DNA of 35,359 bases from JBBSOW01 sp038259365 (GCA_038259365.1 JBBSOW010000027.1:1-35359), one strand, 5' to 3'. Shown: positions 1-7,168, counted from the stretch's first letter. Translations and numbers: made by a program. Notes: a model not told the origin generated them from the sequence alone.

Positions 1-269
1 ACCAAGGCCTCGATCTCATCGCCGACGGAGACGACCTCGAAAGGGTCCACGTCGTGCTTGATGGAGAGTTCCTTGGACGGGATGACGCCTTCGGTCTTGT
101 AACCGATGTCGAGCAGGACTTCGTCCCGATCGACCTTGACGACGATTCCGTTAACGATGTCGCCATCGTTGAAGTACTTGATTGTGGCGTCGACGGCCGC
201 GAGAAAATCTTCTGCTGTGGCGAAATCGTCGACTGCAACCTGAGGCGCTGCCTCGAGGGAGGAGGTCAT
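1..269 (-). CDS. rpsA: 30S ribosomal protein S1, N-terminal part (runs off the window)
   Basis: The first 89 codons of ribosomal protein S1 are visible and the gene continues beyond base 1. The translation starts MTSSLEAAPQ and then shows the start of the first S1 (OB-fold) RNA-binding domain, with the pattern GDIVNGIVVKVDRDEVLLDI followed by YKTEGVIP, which is the classic S1 repeat. S1 binds mRNA on the 30S subunit and helps initiation on structured or SD-poor leaders. The ATG at 269 is preceded by CGGAG at a usable distance. Gene order rpsA near polA is conserved in actinobacteria. A strong promoter lies at 389-418, which predicts a leader of about 113 nt. The family assignment is secure; the C-terminal domains cannot be seen. 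Confidence 0.95.
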   Translation of the reverse strand, partial: MTSSLEAAPQVAVDDFATAEDFLAAVDATIKYFNDGDIVNGIVVKVDRDEVLLDIGYKTEGVIPSKELSIKHDVDPFEVVSVGDEIEAL

Positions 270-388
270 GTAGTAGGGCTCCGTAGTTGGACTGAGAGTG
301 ATGTGTGCGCCGAGACCGTGAACGTGACGCCTTGACGCCATGGCCTGCCCCGCTCTGTATGAGGGCGTGCGAGTCTCAGAACCCTCTC

Positions 389-418
389 AGCCTACCGGCG
401 CGGCGGAGCGAGGGTCAA
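389..418 (-). promoter_or_regulatory. predicted sigma-70-type promoter of rpsA
   Basis: On the minus strand TTGACC (418-413) is followed after 18 bases by TAGGCT (394-389). Both fit the actinobacterial housekeeping sigma consensus (TTGACN, TANNNT). The expected start near 382 gives a leader of about 113 nt before the rpsA ATG. It lies in the divergent region between rpsA and the ABC-F gene. Confidence 0.6.
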
Positions 419-488
419 CACGCGCGAGGACGGTCGGCAGCGAACCGGGACCGGCGTAAAACGGGTGGAGCCGGCCGCCTCAGCCCCG

Positions 489-494
489 TAGGCT
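489..494 (+). promoter_or_regulatory. -10 box implying a leaderless ABC-F transcript
   Basis: TAGGCT ends 8 bases before the ATG at 503, and no Shine-Dalgarno sequence is visible. This arrangement is typical of leaderless actinobacterial mRNAs, where transcription starts at the A of the start codon. No convincing -35 box is seen. It also supports 503 as the start in preference to the open upstream extension to 305. Confidence 0.45.
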
Positions 495-502
495 GCGCGA
501 TC

Positions 503-2185
503 ATGGGCCACATTGACGTTTCGGGAATCAGCTTCTCCCTTCCCGACGGCCGACCGCTGCTCAACGACGTGGGATTCAAGGCCAGCGAGGGCGACGTCGT
601 CGCGCTCGTGGGCGCCAACGGAGCCGGCAAGACCACGCTGCTGCGGATCGTTTCGGGAGATCTCATCGCCGACGAGGGCGCGATCACCCGCCAGGGCGGG
701 CTTGGGGTGATGCGCCAGTTCATCGGCAGCATCCGCGACGACTCCACGGTGGCCGATCTGCTCTTCGGTCTCTCGCCGGCCCGGATCCGCAAGGCGGCGG
801 CCGAGGTCGACCGCCTCGAACTGCTGCTCATGGACGACGACACCGAACCAGTGCAAATGGCCTACGCCAGCGCGCTCGGGGAGTTCGCCGACGCCGGGGG
901 CTACGACGCCGAGGTCACCTTCGACACCTGCACCACCGCCGCCCTGGGCATGGGCTACGAGTCGTGCAAGTGGCGCGAGGTCAACACGCTCTCGGGCGGG
1001 GAGCAGAAACGCCTCGCGCTGGAGGTGCTGCTCCGCGGCCCCGACGAGGTGCTGCTGCTCGACGAGCCCGACAACTACCTGGACGTGCCCGGCAAGCGCT
1101 GGCTGGAGGGGCAGCTCCGCGCCACCGACAAGGCGGTGCTGCTCATCAGTCACGACCGCGAGCTCCTCGCGGCGGCGGCGACCCACATCGCCGCGCTCGA
1201 ACTCGGCGCGGCCGGCAACACCCTGTGGATTCACACCGGCGGGTTCGCGACGTTCGCCGACGCCCGGGCCGCGCGGTTCGCCCGGTTCGAGGAGCTCAAG
1301 CGCCGCTGGGACGAGGAGCACGTCAAGCTCAAGACGCTGGTGAACACCCTCAAGGTGAAGGCGACGTTCAACAGCGGCATGTCGAGCCGCTATCAGGCCT
1401 CGATCACGCGGCTGAAGAAGTTCGAGGACGCCGGTCCACCGCAGGCGGTGCCGCTGGAGCAGAAGGTGAACATGCGGCTCAGCGGCGGCCGCACCGGGCG
1501 TCGCGCCGTTGTCGCCGAGGACCTGGAACTCACCGGGCTGATGTGGCCCTTCGACACCGAGATCTGGTTCGGCGATCGGGTCGCCGTCCTGGGTTCCAAC
1601 GGCTCGGGCAAGAGCCACTTCCTGCGGCTGCTGGCCCGCGGCGGTTCGCTGCCCGACGCCGGCAACGTCGCCGTCGACGCCGATCTCATCGCGTCCGTGG
1701 CCTACTCCGGGGTCTGCAAGCTGGGGGCGCGGGTGCGGCCGGGCTGGTTCGCCCAGACCAATCAGCACCCCGAGTTCCTCGGCCGAACCCTGCTGGAGAT
1801 CCTGCACCGCGGCGACGAGCATCGCGACGGCCTCAGCCGCGAGCCGGCCTCGCGAGCCCTGGACCGCTACGAGCTGGCGGGGGTCGCGGAACAGCGCTTC
1901 GAGACCCTGAGCGGCGGCCAGCAGGCCCGGCTGCAGATCCTGTTGTTGGAGCTCGGCGGGGCGACCCTGCTGTTGCTCGACGAGCCCACCGACAACCTCG
2001 ACATCGAATCCGCCGAGGCCTTAGAGCACGGGCTTGCCCGCTTCGAGGGCACCGTCGTCGCCGTCACCCACGACCGCTGGTTCACCCGCGGTTTCGAGCG
2101 GTTCCTCGTCTTCGGCTCCGACGGGTCGGTGTACGAATCCCCCACCCCCGTCTGGGACGAGGCCCGCGTCGTCCGCGCGCGCTAG
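503..2185 (+). CDS. ABC-F family ATPase (two ABC domains, no membrane part)
   Basis: A 560-residue protein with two ATP-binding cassettes and no membrane segments, so a soluble ABC-F protein of the EttA/Uup/resistance-factor type that acts on ribosomes rather than a transporter. Domain 1 has Walker A at 37-45, signature LSGGE at 163-167, Walker B ending at Glu188 and the H-loop SHDR at 216-219. A charged linker (about 255-320) corresponds to the P-site tRNA interaction motif. Domain 2 has Walker A GSNGSGKSH at 364-372, LSGGQ at 469-473, Walker B ending at Glu494 and THDR at 522-525. His replaces the usual Thr at the end of the second Walker A, and the first D-loop reads DEPDNYLD. The ATG at 503 is chosen because the translation matches the family from there and a -10 box sits just upstream. 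It could be a housekeeping translation factor or an antibiotic protection factor; sequence alone does not decide. Confidence 0.9.
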   Translation: MGHIDVSGISFSLPDGRPLLNDVGFKASEGDVVALVGANGAGKTTLLRIVSGDLIADEGAITRQGGLGVMRQFIGSIRDDSTVADLLFGLSPARIRKAAAEVDRLELLLMDDDTEPVQMAYASALGEFADAGGYDAEVTFDTCTTAALGMGYESCKWREVNTLSGGEQKRLALEVLLRGPDEVLLLDEPDNYLDVPGKRWLEGQLRATDKAVLLISHDRELLAAAATHIAALELGAAGNTLWIHTGGFATFADARAARFARFEELKRRWDEEHVKLKTLVNTLKVKATFNSGMSSRYQASITRLKKFEDAGPPQAVPLEQKVNMRLSGGRTGRRAVVAEDLELTGLMWPFDTEIWFGDRVAVLGSNGSGKSHFLRLLARGGSLPDAGNVAVDADLIASVAYSGVCKLGARVRPGWFAQTNQHPEFLGRTLLEILHRGDEHRDGLSREPASRALDRYELAGVAEQRFETLSGGQQARLQILLLELGGATLLLLDEPTDNLDIESAEALEHGLARFEGTVVAVTHDRWFTRGFERFLVFGSDGSVYESPTPVWDEARVVRAR

Positions 2186-2208
2186 CTACTGCCCGGGACG
2201 CCAAGCCG

Positions 2209-4920
2209 CTAGTGCGCGGCGTCGTGCCAGGACCGGCCGAGGCCGACGGACACGTCGAGGGGCACGGTCATCTCGACGGCGTGGCCCATCTGCTCGCGGA
2301 CGAGCCGCTCCAGCTGCTCTCGCTCCCCCTCGGCCACCTCGAAGACCAGTTCGTCGTGGACCTGCAGCAGCATTCGGCTGGCCAGCCCGGCCGCGGCGAT
2401 GGCCCGCTCGACCTTCAGCATGGCGACCTTGATGATGTCGGCGGCCGAGCCCTGGATGGGGGCGTTCAGCGCCATCCGTTCGGCCATCTCGCGGCGCTGG
2501 CGGTTCGAGCTCACCAGATCGGGCAGGTAGCGGCGTCGGCCCAGCATGGTCTCGGTGTAGGCGGTGCGGCGGGCGCCGGCGACGAGGCTCTGCAGGTAGT
2601 CGCGCACCCCGCCGAAGCCTTCGAAGTACTCCTCCATCAGCCCCTTGGCCTCGCCGGTGCTGATCCGCAGCTGCGCCGAGAGCCCGAAGGCGGAGAGCCC
2701 GTAGGCCAGGCCGTAGTTCATCGCCTTGATCTTGGCGCGCTTCTCGGTGTCGACGTCCTCGGGCGCCACGCCGAACACCCTCGAGGCGGTGATGGTGTGG
2801 AAGTCCTGCCCGGACTTGAAGGCGGCGATCAGGGCCTCGTCCTCGGAGGAGTGCGCCATGATCCGCATCTCGATCTGGGAGTAGTCGGCCGTCAGCAGAG
2901 TCTCATACCCCTGGCCGACGACGAAGGCCTCGCGGATCCGGCGGCCCGCCTCGGTGCGGATCGGGATGTTCTGCAAGTTCGGCTCGGTGCTGGAGAGCCG
3001 ACCGGTGGCGGCGATGGTCTGGATGTAGGTGGTGTGGATGCGCCCGTCGTCGGTGACCGACTTCAGCAACCCCTCGACGGTCTGCCGCAGCCGGATGGCG
3101 TCGCGGTGGGCCAGCAGGTGGGCCAGGAACGGGTGCTCGGTCTTGACGAACAGGGTCTGCAGCGCGTCGGCGTCGGTGGTCCACCCGGTGCGGGTCTTGC
3201 GGGTCTTGGGCATCTCGAGGTCCTCGAACAGCACCTGTTGGAGCTGCTTGGGCGAGCCGAGGTTCACCTCCTTGCCGAGCACGTCGTAGGCGGCCTGGGC
3301 GGCCGTTTGCACCTGGGAGTCGAAGTCCGATTCGAGCGCGTGCAGGAGATCCAGATCGACGGCCACGCCGGTCTTCTCCATCTGGGCCAGCACGTGCTGC
3401 AGCGGCAGCTCGATCTCGTGCAACAGGTGCAGGTTGTTGCGCTCGGCGAGCTCGGCGTCCAGCACCTCCGCCAGATCGATGACGGCTCGCGCCCGCACCA
3501 TGGCCGCGTTGGCCGCCATGGTGGCGCCGGAGCTGTCGTCGCCCGCCTCCTCGAAGTCCAGGGTGAGCTGACCGTCACCCTCGGCCCCCAGCTCGGATTC
3601 GAGCCGCAGCTCCCGCTTGAGGTGCCGCACGCAGAGATCCGCCAGATCGAAGGTGCGCTGATCGGGCTTGAGCAGGTAGGCGGCGAGCTGGGTGTCGCTC
3701 TCCAGCCCGCGCAGCTCCCAGCCGCGCGCCCACATCGCCAGCCGCGGGCCCTTGGCGTCGTGCAGGGTCTTGGCCTGCTCCGGATCCCCCAGCCAGGCGG
3801 CGAGCGCCTGCTCGTCCTCGGCCACCATGGCCGAGACGTCGAGCCAGCAGGCGGCGCCGTCGGTGCTGGCGATGGCCAGCGATTCGATGTCGCCCGCCCC
3901 CGAGCCCCAGGTGCCGATGACGTCGAGGCCGGTGCGCTTCTCTCCCGCGTGCTCGATCAGCCACTCCGCCAGGCGCCCGTCCTCGAGGATCTCCCCGGCC
4001 ACCTCGAAGCCGCCCTCGGGGTCGGCGTCCTTGACGGGCAGGGCCTCGAGCAACCGGTCCCGCAGCACCCGGAACTCCAGGCCGTCGAACAACGTGTGGA
4101 CGGCCTCGCGGTCCCAGTTCTGGCGGACGAAATCCTCGATGCCCATGGGCAGCTCGAGATCGCGCACGAGCGCGTTCACCTGTCGGTTGCGGCGCACGTC
4201 CTCCAGGTGCTCGCGGAAGGAGTCGCCGACCTTGCCCTTGATCTCGTGGGCCCGATCCAGCAGGTGTTCGAGCCCGTCGAACTGGCCCAGCCACTTGGCG
4301 GCGGTCTTCGGCCCCACGCCCGGCACGCCGGGCAGGTTGTCGCTGGTCTCGCCGACGAGCGCGGCCAGCTCGGGATAGCGCGCCGGGGTGACGAAGTACC
4401 TGTCCTCCACCGCTTGTGGGGTCATCCGGGCCAGGTCCGAGACGCCCTTGCGGGGATACAGGATCGTCACGTGCTCGGTGACGAGCTGCAGCGAATCCCG
4501 ATCGCCGGAGCAGATGACGACGTCGACGCCGGCGGCCTCGGCCTGGGTCGCGAGGGTGGCGATGACGTCGTCGGCCTCCCAGCCCGCCAGCTCGACGTGG
4601 ACGATGTTGAGCGCGTCCAGCACCTCCTTGATCAGCTGCACCTGGCCCTTGAACTCGTCGGGGGAGGTGGAACGGTTGGCCTTGTATTCGGTGTAGATCT
4701 CGGAGCGGAAGGTCTGGCGGGAGACGTCGAAGGCCACCGCGACGTGGCTGGGCGCCTCGTCGCGGAGCACGTTGATGAGCATGGAGGTGAACCCGAACAC
4801 CGCGTTGGTGTGCTGCCCGCTGGTGGTGGAGAAGTTCTCGCTCGGCAGGGCGAAGAAGGCCCGGTAGGCCACCGAGTGACCGTCGATGAGCAGCAGCTTT
4901 GGCGTCTGGGTTGGAGGCAC
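2209..4920 (-). CDS. polA: DNA polymerase I
   Basis: A 903-residue family A polymerase for Okazaki fragment maturation and repair synthesis. The N-terminal 5'-3' nuclease (about 1-300) has LLLIDGHSVAYRAF, GWEADDV, SGDRDSLQLV and the helix-hairpin-helix GVPGVGPKTAAKWL. The central 3'-5' exonuclease-like domain lacks a visible catalytic D-x-E, so proofreading is probably lost, as in mycobacterial and Thermus enzymes. The polymerase domain has motif A TADYSQIEMR, O-helix KAMNYGLAYG and motif C LLQVHDELVFEV. The O-helix aromatic residue is Tyr736, not the Phe of E. coli. The start is GTG at 4920 and the length is usual. It converges with the ABC-F gene, leaving 23 bases between stops, and diverges from the thioesterase gene at 5005. 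Confidence 0.97.
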   Translation of the reverse strand: MPPTQTPKLLLIDGHSVAYRAFFALPSENFSTTSGQHTNAVFGFTSMLINVLRDEAPSHVAVAFDVSRQTFRSEIYTEYKANRSTSPDEFKGQVQLIKEVLDALNIVHVELAGWEADDVIATLATQAEAAGVDVVICSGDRDSLQLVTEHVTILYPRKGVSDLARMTPQAVEDRYFVTPARYPELAALVGETSDNLPGVPGVGPKTAAKWLGQFDGLEHLLDRAHEIKGKVGDSFREHLEDVRRNRQVNALVRDLELPMGIEDFVRQNWDREAVHTLFDGLEFRVLRDRLLEALPVKDADPEGGFEVAGEILEDGRLAEWLIEHAGEKRTGLDVIGTWGSGAGDIESLAIASTDGAACWLDVSAMVAEDEQALAAWLGDPEQAKTLHDAKGPRLAMWARGWELRGLESDTQLAAYLLKPDQRTFDLADLCVRHLKRELRLESELGAEGDGQLTLDFEEAGDDSSGATMAANAAMVRARAVIDLAEVLDAELAERNNLHLLHEIELPLQHVLAQMEKTGVAVDLDLLHALESDFDSQVQTAAQAAYDVLGKEVNLGSPKQLQQVLFEDLEMPKTRKTRTGWTTDADALQTLFVKTEHPFLAHLLAHRDAIRLRQTVEGLLKSVTDDGRIHTTYIQTIAATGRLSSTEPNLQNIPIRTEAGRRIREAFVVGQGYETLLTADYSQIEMRIMAHSSEDEALIAAFKSGQDFHTITASRVFGVAPEDVDTEKRAKIKAMNYGLAYGLSAFGLSAQLRISTGEAKGLMEEYFEGFGGVRDYLQSLVAGARRTAYTETMLGRRRYLPDLVSSNRQRREMAERMALNAPIQGSAADIIKVAMLKVERAIAAAGLASRMLLQVHDELVFEVAEGEREQLERLVREQMGHAVEMTVPLDVSVGLGRSWHDAAH

Positions 4921-5004
4921 GTCACGACTCTAGCCATCCCCACTGACCTTTCCCAGACGAGTGCGGGTTCACCCCGGCGGGCTGTCATGCGCCAGGCTGG
5001 GCTC

Positions 5005-5427
5005 ATGACGACAATCGATCCAACCGACTTCCCGCTCGCGATGGGCGACCTCGACGCCAAGATGGGTTTGGAGCTCACCGAGGCCACGCCCGAGCGGACC
5101 GCGGGCCGGATGCCGGTGGCGGGCAACACCCAGCCGATGGGCTTGTGGCACGGCGGCGCCTCCTGCGTGCTGGCCGAGAGCCTGGCATCGATCGCGGCCT
5201 ACCTGCACGCCCAACCCGGGCGCGGCGCCGTCGGCGTCGACATCAACGCCACCCACCACAACCCGGCCCGCTCCGGCTGGGTCCACGGCGTGGCCACCGC
5301 GCTCAAACTGGGCCGCACCACCGCGATGTACGAGGTCGTCCTCACCGACGACGACGGCGTGCGCGTCTGCACCGCGCGGGTCACCTGCCAGCTCGTGGGC
5401 GGGGCTAAGCCGGTTCGAGGCGAGTAG
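5005..5427 (+). CDS. hotdog-fold thioesterase (PaaI/YdiI type)
   Basis: A 140-residue single hotdog domain. Motif QPMGLWHGGASCVLAES is the PaaI/YdiI-type active-site region (HGG, with the acidic residue Glu downstream), and GVDINATHHNPARSG plus the final strands VCTARVTCQLV match the family. Such enzymes hydrolyse acyl-CoA thioesters, for example aromatic acyl-CoA or the DHNA-CoA of menaquinone synthesis; the substrate here is unknown. A location next to polA is common in actinobacteria. Start 5005 (MTTIDP) is favoured over the in-frame ATG at 4987; a CAGGCT box six bases upstream of 5005 would allow a leaderless message. The stop is only 3 bases from the convergent toxin gene stop. Confidence 0.88.
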   Translation: MTTIDPTDFPLAMGDLDAKMGLELTEATPERTAGRMPVAGNTQPMGLWHGGASCVLAESLASIAAYLHAQPGRGAVGVDINATHHNPARSGWVHGVATALKLGRTTAMYEVVLTDDDGVRVCTARVTCQLVGGAKPVRGE

Positions 5428-5430
5428 GGC

Positions 5431-5688
5431 TCAGCCTCGCCGGTAGATCTCGCGCCGGTGACCTATCGCCAAGACGAGCACCAGCAGTCCGCCGTCGTGA
5501 ATCTCGTAAACGATGCGGTAAGTCACCCGTGCGCACTCCCCAGCACCCCCCACAAGACGCGTCGCCGCAGGAGGACGCGGCTCACCTGCGAGTAGTTCGA
5601 TCGCCGCTTGGACTCGCCGGCGAGCCTGCGGATCCAGCTTGCGTAGCTGCCTCGCCGCGGCTGGCGCGAGGTCGACCTCATAGCTCAT
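5431..5688 (-). CDS. RelE/ParE-superfamily toxin
   Basis: An 85-residue basic protein with the RelE layout: N-terminal YEVDLAPAAARQLRKLD, then an arginine-rich helix (ARRRVQAAIELLAG), the strand segment CARVTYRIVYEI, and the terminal GHRREIYRR, where the conserved basic residues of RelE mRNA interferases lie. Family members cleave mRNA in the ribosomal A site or, in ParE branches, poison gyrase. The C-terminal HRR-x-x-Y pattern points to the RelE branch. The ATG at 5688 overlaps the antitoxin stop by 4 bases (ATGA), so the two are translationally coupled with the antitoxin first. It ends 3 bases from the convergent thioesterase stop. Confidence 0.88.
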   Translation of the reverse strand: MSYEVDLAPAAARQLRKLDPQARRRVQAAIELLAGEPRPPAATRLVGGAGECARVTYRIVYEIHDGGLLVLVLAIGHRREIYRRG

Positions 5689-5960
5689 GCGAGGCCTAGC
5701 TCCGCCTTCACCTCATCCCAGGGAATGGGAGCAACGGCGGTGTCCGCCATCTCACTTCTCGACGCATGGGCGGCCCGAATGTCGGCCATATCCTCGGCCA
5801 GTTCGATCAACCGGTCCAACTCGTCGGCATCCACAACAGCCGCGACTCGTTGCCCCCGTCTTTCGAGAAACACGGGTTGATGGTCGGCCCGCGTGCGGTC
5901 GATGATGGCCGCCAACTGACTGCGGGCCTCCGAAACACTGTAGGCGCGTGCATCCGTCAT
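5685..5960 (-). CDS. YefM/Phd-family antitoxin
   Basis: A 91-residue protein with the Phd/YefM N-terminal DNA-binding fold: AYSVSEARSQLAAIIDR, then PVFLERRGQRVAAVVDADEL, followed by an acidic C-terminal tail that would wrap and neutralise the RelE-type toxin encoded next. The ATG at 5960 is chosen because the family begins with a short run before the S-x-x-x-A-R motif; the frame is open upstream to a GTG at 5975, but that would overlap the operator. The antitoxin should also repress its own promoter, since the TGTACA core recognised by E. coli YefM lies immediately upstream at 5969-5974. No Shine-Dalgarno sequence is visible, and a leaderless message is likely. Confidence 0.88.
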   Translation of the reverse strand: MTDARAYSVSEARSQLAAIIDRTRADHQPVFLERRGQRVAAVVDADELDRLIELAEDMADIRAAHASRSEMADTAVAPIPWDEVKAELGLA

Positions 5961-5966
5961 GTATGG

Positions 5967-6007
5967 ATTGTACACATTGTACCGCGCTGATCGACCTGGG
6001 GTATTCT
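5967..6007. promoter_or_regulatory. shared divergent operator/promoter of two toxin-antitoxin modules
   Basis: Direct repeats ATTGTAC lie at 5967-5973 and 5976-5982 (9-base period). The first forms the palindrome TGTACA (5969-5974), the core known for E. coli YefM operators. Read on the minus strand the same bases give two TACAAT hexamers (5972-5967 and 5981-5976), near-consensus -10 boxes; the inner one ends 6 bases before the yefM-type ATG, predicting a leaderless transcript. On the plus strand TATTCT (6002-6007) ends 7 bases before the mazE-type ATG, again predicting a leaderless message, with TTGTAC (5977-5982) as a possible -35 at 19 bases. One binding event could therefore affect both modules. 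Sequence is seen; function is inferred. Confidence 0.55.
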
Positions 6008-6014
6008 ATCGAGT

Positions 6015-6254
6015 ATGCCCGATATGACTACCATCAAGGTCTCAAAGCGGCTTCGCGAGGCAATCGCATCTTCGGCGCGCTCTGAGGGCTTGACGGCCGC
6101 CGGATTCCTCGAGAATCTTCTCGCCGAGCATGCTCGCACCCAGCGATTCGCCGCCATTCGCGCGGCGTTCGCCAACTCCGCACCGAACCCTCCGCACGAC
6201 AAACTGACCGAGGTTTGGGATAGGTCGCTGAGCGACGGCCTTGACGATGCGTGA
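6015..6254 (+). CDS. MazE-like antitoxin (probable ribbon-helix-helix)
   Basis: A 79-residue protein whose N-terminus TTIKVSKRLREAIASSARSE looks like the beta strand and first helix of a ribbon-helix-helix DNA-binding domain, as in MazE/VapB-like antitoxins of actinobacteria. The acidic, helical C-terminus (LTEVWDRSLSDGLDDA) is a likely toxin-binding tail. It overlaps the MazF-like toxin start by 8 bases, so the pair is coupled. Start 6015 follows a -10-like TATTCT by 7 bases; an alternative ATG at 6024 is in frame. Codon third positions look less GC-rich than in the neighbouring genes, which hints at transfer; I judged this by eye. Confidence 0.8.
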   Translation: MPDMTTIKVSKRLREAIASSARSEGLTAAGFLENLLAEHARTQRFAAIRAAFANSAPNPPHDKLTEVWDRSLSDGLDDA

Positions 6255-6591
6255 GCTGCGGCGAGGCGATCTCGTGTGGGCCGACTTTTCGCCTAAGAAG
6301 GGCCGCGAACAGTCAGGACTCAGACCCGCTTTGATAGTCGCCACCGGTGAGTACCTGGATTCAATTCCCAATCTCGTGATTGTCGTTCCGGTCACCACGG
6401 TCGACCGGGGTTTGCCGCATCATGTCCGGCTCCGGGGTGCCTCCATGAAGCTTCCCAAGCCAAGCTGGGCCTTAACCGAGCAACCTCGCACGATCACGCG
6501 GGAACGGTTGACAACGTCCAGCGGTTGCGTCGACGAAGAATGCCTGGCCGAAGTAGAGGTACGTCTTCGAGACTTCCTCGGGCTGCACTAG
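6247..6591 (+). CDS. MazF/PemK-family mRNA interferase toxin
   Basis: A 114-residue MazF-type endoribonuclease. The N-terminal LRRGDLVWADFSPKKGREQSGLRP region carries the family RGD/E-V-W-x-x-x-F and G-x-E-Q-x-x-x-RP motifs, with the conserved arginine of the active site; VIVVPVTT and the distal SWALTEQPRTI strand complete the SH3-like barrel. MazF enzymes cut single-stranded mRNA, tRNA or rRNA at short specific sequences. ATG 6247 is chosen (MRELRRGD); a TTG at 6241 would add only two residues. It is the second gene of the module, downstream of and overlapping the antitoxin, and is followed by a perfect hairpin at 6615-6653. Confidence 0.9.
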   Translation: MRELRRGDLVWADFSPKKGREQSGLRPALIVATGEYLDSIPNLVIVVPVTTVDRGLPHHVRLRGASMKLPKPSWALTEQPRTITRERLTTSSGCVDEECLAEVEVRLRDFLGLH

Positions 6592-6614
6592 CAACGCACA
6601 GCCCCGGAGCGCAC

Positions 6615-6653
6615 CAGGAGGCGGTGGCCACCTACAGCGGCCACCGCCTCCTG
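6615..6653. terminator. perfect 15-bp inverted repeat between convergent genes
   Basis: The arms 6615-6629 and 6639-6653 are perfectly complementary around a 9-base loop. The hairpin lies between the mazF-type stop (6591, plus) and the small membrane protein stop (6684, minus), so it can serve both directions. No T-run follows, as is common for actinobacterial hairpin terminators. Confidence 0.75.
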
Positions 6654-6683
6654 ATCATGCAGTGCGACCCGGCATGGGTTGGG

Positions 6684-6899
6684 TCAGTTCTCTTCTTCGA
6701 GCTTCAGCGCGATACCCATGGCGAAGAACGAGGGCGCCCAGTGGCCGATGAAGATACCCCAGCGGTCGGACTGCGCCTTGTCGTCGCCCTTCTTCTTCCG
6801 GCTGATGAAGTACGAGGCGTAGGACAGCAGGATGGAGGCGAAACCGCCAGCGTAGGCGTGTTGGCTCTGCACGCCGAGTTCACTCAACTTCTTGATCAT
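6684..6899 (-). CDS. small two-helix membrane protein, unknown function
   Basis: A 71-residue protein that I do not recognise by name. The ATG at 6899 has a very good Shine-Dalgarno sequence (GGAGGAAC) 5-8 bases upstream; the frame is open to 6938 but without a better start. Two hydrophobic segments are visible: roughly residues 15-32 (AYAGGFASILLSYASYFI) and 46-65 (GIFIGHWAPSFFAMGIALKL), joined by a lysine-rich loop (RKKKGDDKAQSDR) that is probably cytoplasmic by the positive-inside rule, with an acidic C-terminus. The segment RWGIFIGHWAP contains aromatic and proline residues typical of a conserved family rather than random DNA. It stands alone between the toxin-antitoxin block and the ferritin gene, with the shared hairpin downstream. 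Confidence 0.78.
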   Translation of the reverse strand: MIKKLSELGVQSQHAYAGGFASILLSYASYFISRKKKGDDKAQSDRWGIFIGHWAPSFFAMGIALKLEEEN

Positions 6900-7112
6900 T
6901 CTTGTTCCTCCAGGGAATCGATTGGCAAGGTAGGACATAGCTTAGACGTACCCGGTCAATGAGCCCCACCCGGCAACCGGTTGAGCCACCGCCGCTGCCA
7001 CGGACAGGTGGTAGACAAAGAATGCCCAGGCCCGACATCCCGACATGCTGGTGGTGCTGGGCCACTTGGACGAAGGTCAGACCGATGCCGTCCTGGGCGC
7101 CCGGCGGCCGAT

Positions 7113-7161
7113 TTAGCTAAGCCTTCGCTCGCTATCGCGTGCGGACCGATGAGCCTAAAAT
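7113..7161 (+). promoter_or_regulatory. ferritin control region: IdeR-like box and leaderless -10
   Basis: Bases 7113-7131 match about 14 of 19 positions of the IdeR/DmdR consensus (TWAGGTWAGSCTWACCTWA), with a good left half (TTAGCTAAGCCT) and a poor right half. TAAAAT (7156-7161) is a strong -10 box ending 7 bases before the ferritin ATG, which lacks a Shine-Dalgarno sequence, so the mRNA is probably leaderless. The box would lie upstream of the -35 position, which fits activation rather than repression. In mycobacteria the ferritin gene bfrB is iron-activated through IdeR; applying this here is inference. Confidence 0.4.
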
Positions 7162-7168
7162 CTCAGCC

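Noticed and set aside
305..502. Possible 66-residue N-terminal extension of the ABC-F protein
   Set aside because: The sequence has no similarity in style to ABC-F N-termini, crosses the rpsA promoter region, and a -10 box stands right before the ATG at 503.
392..1822. A 476-codon open frame antisense to the ABC-F gene
   Set aside because: The translation is Arg/Gly/Ala/Val-rich without a domain, while the sense strand encodes complete ABC-F motifs.
964..5427. A 1487-codon open frame on the plus strand, the longest in the window
   Set aside because: It runs antisense through polA and out of frame through the ABC-F gene. High-GC codon bias opens such frames. Only its last 141 codons are real, the thioesterase from 5005.
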